Shown here piece after piece: positions 62,709 to 64,000 of a stretch of 64,000 nt of DNA. The DNA comes from Onchocerca volvulus. Lineage: Eukaryota; Nematoda; Chromadorea; Rhabditida; Onchocercidae. Position 1 is the first letter of the stretch; each line of letters starts with the position of its first letter. Under the pieces are notes generated by a model, which made no database searches, was not told the DNA's origin, and was given only the letters and a program-made list of their open reading frames with translations. The stretch lies in NCBI GenBank assembly GCA_000499405.2, contig HG738140.1, positions 13,171,560-13,235,559 on the forward strand, written 5' to 3'. The position numbers and the translations under genes are program-made.

Positions 62709-63360
62709 TGCTGGTTGGTGAAATTGAAAATCAATATCAAATTAGAAGAATCGAATGGTGCTTAAAATGAGGTTTATATAGGGAAAGAATTTGATTTGAT
62801 TATTAAATTTCACTCCAAATTTTTCTTTTCATTGTCCTTCTTCTTTTTCAATTTTATATCGATTTTTAATTTTAAAAATTGGTACAAAATTTTTACCTTT
62901 TACTACCTTCTATATTTTTTAAGTTTATTTTTTCATAACTTCTGAATTAGATGCGATTGTTAGAAAAAATAGGATTAAATGAACAGTAAAATTGACTATG
63001 GCAGGTTGTCGAAGTGGAAATTTCGAGTGTTTAATATTCATAAAAATGATGAAATATAGTTTATTTGGAAGATTTGCATTAATTAAACGATTTAACATTA
63101 GTTGTGTCATCTGACTCCCATGTAGAATAATTTCGTTTATACGCCTATCTGACGTGTAAAATATCTTTTGTTCAATATTTTTTCATTCAGCTTTGGTTAT
63201 TCAATTTTTTTTTTTTTAAATTTCAATAAATATTTTGACATCAAAAAAAAAAAAGAAAAACTTTGCATGTAAAATACTCCGTGATGAAACATTTCGAGAT
63301 TTCAACTTTTTGAATTACATTCCACTCTTTTAGTAACGATTGCTTAGTATTATGACTTAC

Positions 63361-63430
63361 CTGTTGTTATGAGTATTACTATTCCTTAAATAATAATAAT
63401 AATGAACGGTAAACTTGTCATCATTTAATT
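63361..63430 (-). other. Minus-strand exon-like segment with consensus splice sites
   Basis: Read on the minus strand, a TTCTTTCAG acceptor is followed by 70 nt and a perfect CAACAG|GTAAGT donor. One frame is open and would give LNDDKFTVHYYYYLRNSNTH. The TAT run comes from a short ATA microsatellite. Partner exons were not found; a minus-strand open frame at 62925-63110 is not in matching phase through its nearest AG. It may be one exon of a gene extending beyond the right edge, or chance. Confidence 0.2.
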
Positions 63431-64000
63431 CTGAAAGAAGTAAAAAGGATTGAAAAAAAACGAAAAATTTTTTTTTCATCTTTTTCCAATTAACATGGAA
63501 GAAAATTTAAATTTGGCATCAAACATTTAAAAAAATATGCAAAAATTGTTTTAAATTCATTTAATTCATTTAATTAAAAAACTTTTGCATGAAAAAATTT
63601 AATTATTTAAAAATTGAAAGTTTATTTTAGCAGCAAATTGATGATTTTTTTTTTTTTCTTTATGGTACAATCTTATGATATAGAAAACTTTCTGAACTAT
63701 GAAATATTTCGTGATACTTGTAATGATTGTGATTGCAGAAAGTGATAAGTTTGGTTGTTATAATTGAAATAAGTTCCGCTCTATTTTAGAAATAATTGAT
63801 AATTCTTCGTTGTAGGTTGGTTTTATCATCGAAATATCATCAAACTTGGTACATTATTGATGAAATATGCCACGAACAATGCACAACATTAGTTGCAATT
63901 TTTTATATAAACTAGATTCCGTATCACAGTCACACCGATATAGTTGAAATTTCATAGATCTCTGTTATCGATAATACTTCAAATAATTCTTCATATCTTT

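Larger units (their letters stand above)
56157..64000. other. Right-hand region without a recognised gene
   Basis: No multi-exon gene could be built. Contents: a less AT-rich, CpG-containing patch at 58791-59120 that ends in alternating purine-pyrimidine sequence; a GA tract (59251-59292) and a CT tract (60612-60664); a 41-bp tandem repeat (62595-62708); and a minus-strand exon-like segment (63361-63430). The longest open frames here are driven by these simple repeats. The patch near 58.8-59.1 kb could be regulatory for a gene beyond the window. Confidence 0.45.

Noticed and set aside
1..64000. Wolbachia or viral insertion, CRISPR array, operon
   Set aside because: I saw no bacterial-type long coding blocks, no regularly spaced repeats and no closely spaced same-strand genes. 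The four genes are 5-14 kb apart.

Overview
This window reads as nuclear DNA of a nematode, probably a clade III spirurid or filarial worm. The evidence is indirect. The DNA is very AT-rich with many long A/T homopolymers. Genes are split into many small exons with long introns. 3' splice sites are short TTTTCAG-type sites. Two genes have acceptor-like sites just upstream of the start codon, as expected for spliced-leader trans-splicing. I cannot name the species. I saw no bacterial or Wolbachia-like coding block, no rRNA, no CRISPR array and no convincing tRNA.

Four protein-coding genes, all on the + strand, can be reconstructed exon by exon from splice sites and reading-frame continuity. 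(1) 5106-17837 is a PLEKHG5-type Rho guanine-nucleotide exchange factor with an N-terminal ubiquitin-like/RBD-like module and a DH domain; no PH domain was found. (2) 24564-30230 is a complete 13-exon PAT1/PATL1/patr-1 mRNA-decapping scaffold of about 762 aa. (3) 35362-38150 is a complete 6-exon inositol-pentakisphosphate 2-kinase (IPPK/IPK1) of about 456 aa. (4) 51928-56101 holds the last five exons of a protein whose C-terminal half looks like the tubby/scramblase beta-barrel fold; its first exon is not resolved. The genes are about 5-14 kb apart, so this is not an operon, and no common pathway is evident. PAT1 acts in mRNA decay, IPPK makes InsP6, and the other two act at membranes or the cytoskeleton.

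Region by region: 1-5105 carries the left arm of a ~0.9 kb inverted repeat with an 81-codon open stretch, then non-coding DNA. 5106-17837 is the RhoGEF gene, whose intron 3 holds the right arm of the same repeat in opposite orientation. 17838-24563 is intergenic, with one long poly-T block, a fold-back and one isolated exon-like segment. 24564-30230 is patr-1. 30231-35361 is intergenic, with degenerate ATT repeats. 35362-38150 is IPPK. 38151-51927 is mostly non-coding, with a possible first exon near 43.8 kb. 51928-56101 is the scramblase-like gene. 56102-64000 is non-coding, with alternating purine-pyrimidine, GA and CT tracts, a 41-bp tandem repeat and a possible minus-strand exon near the right edge.

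The most interesting observations are these: the near-identical inverted repeats flanking the first three exons of the RhoGEF gene; two GC-AG introns in different genes, each required to keep frame and family alignment; a duplicated copy of the patr-1 C-terminal coding tail inside the preceding intron, positioned to encode the same last four residues; three fold-backs that could be microRNA precursors or MITEs; and the apparent loss of the PH domain from the RhoGEF.
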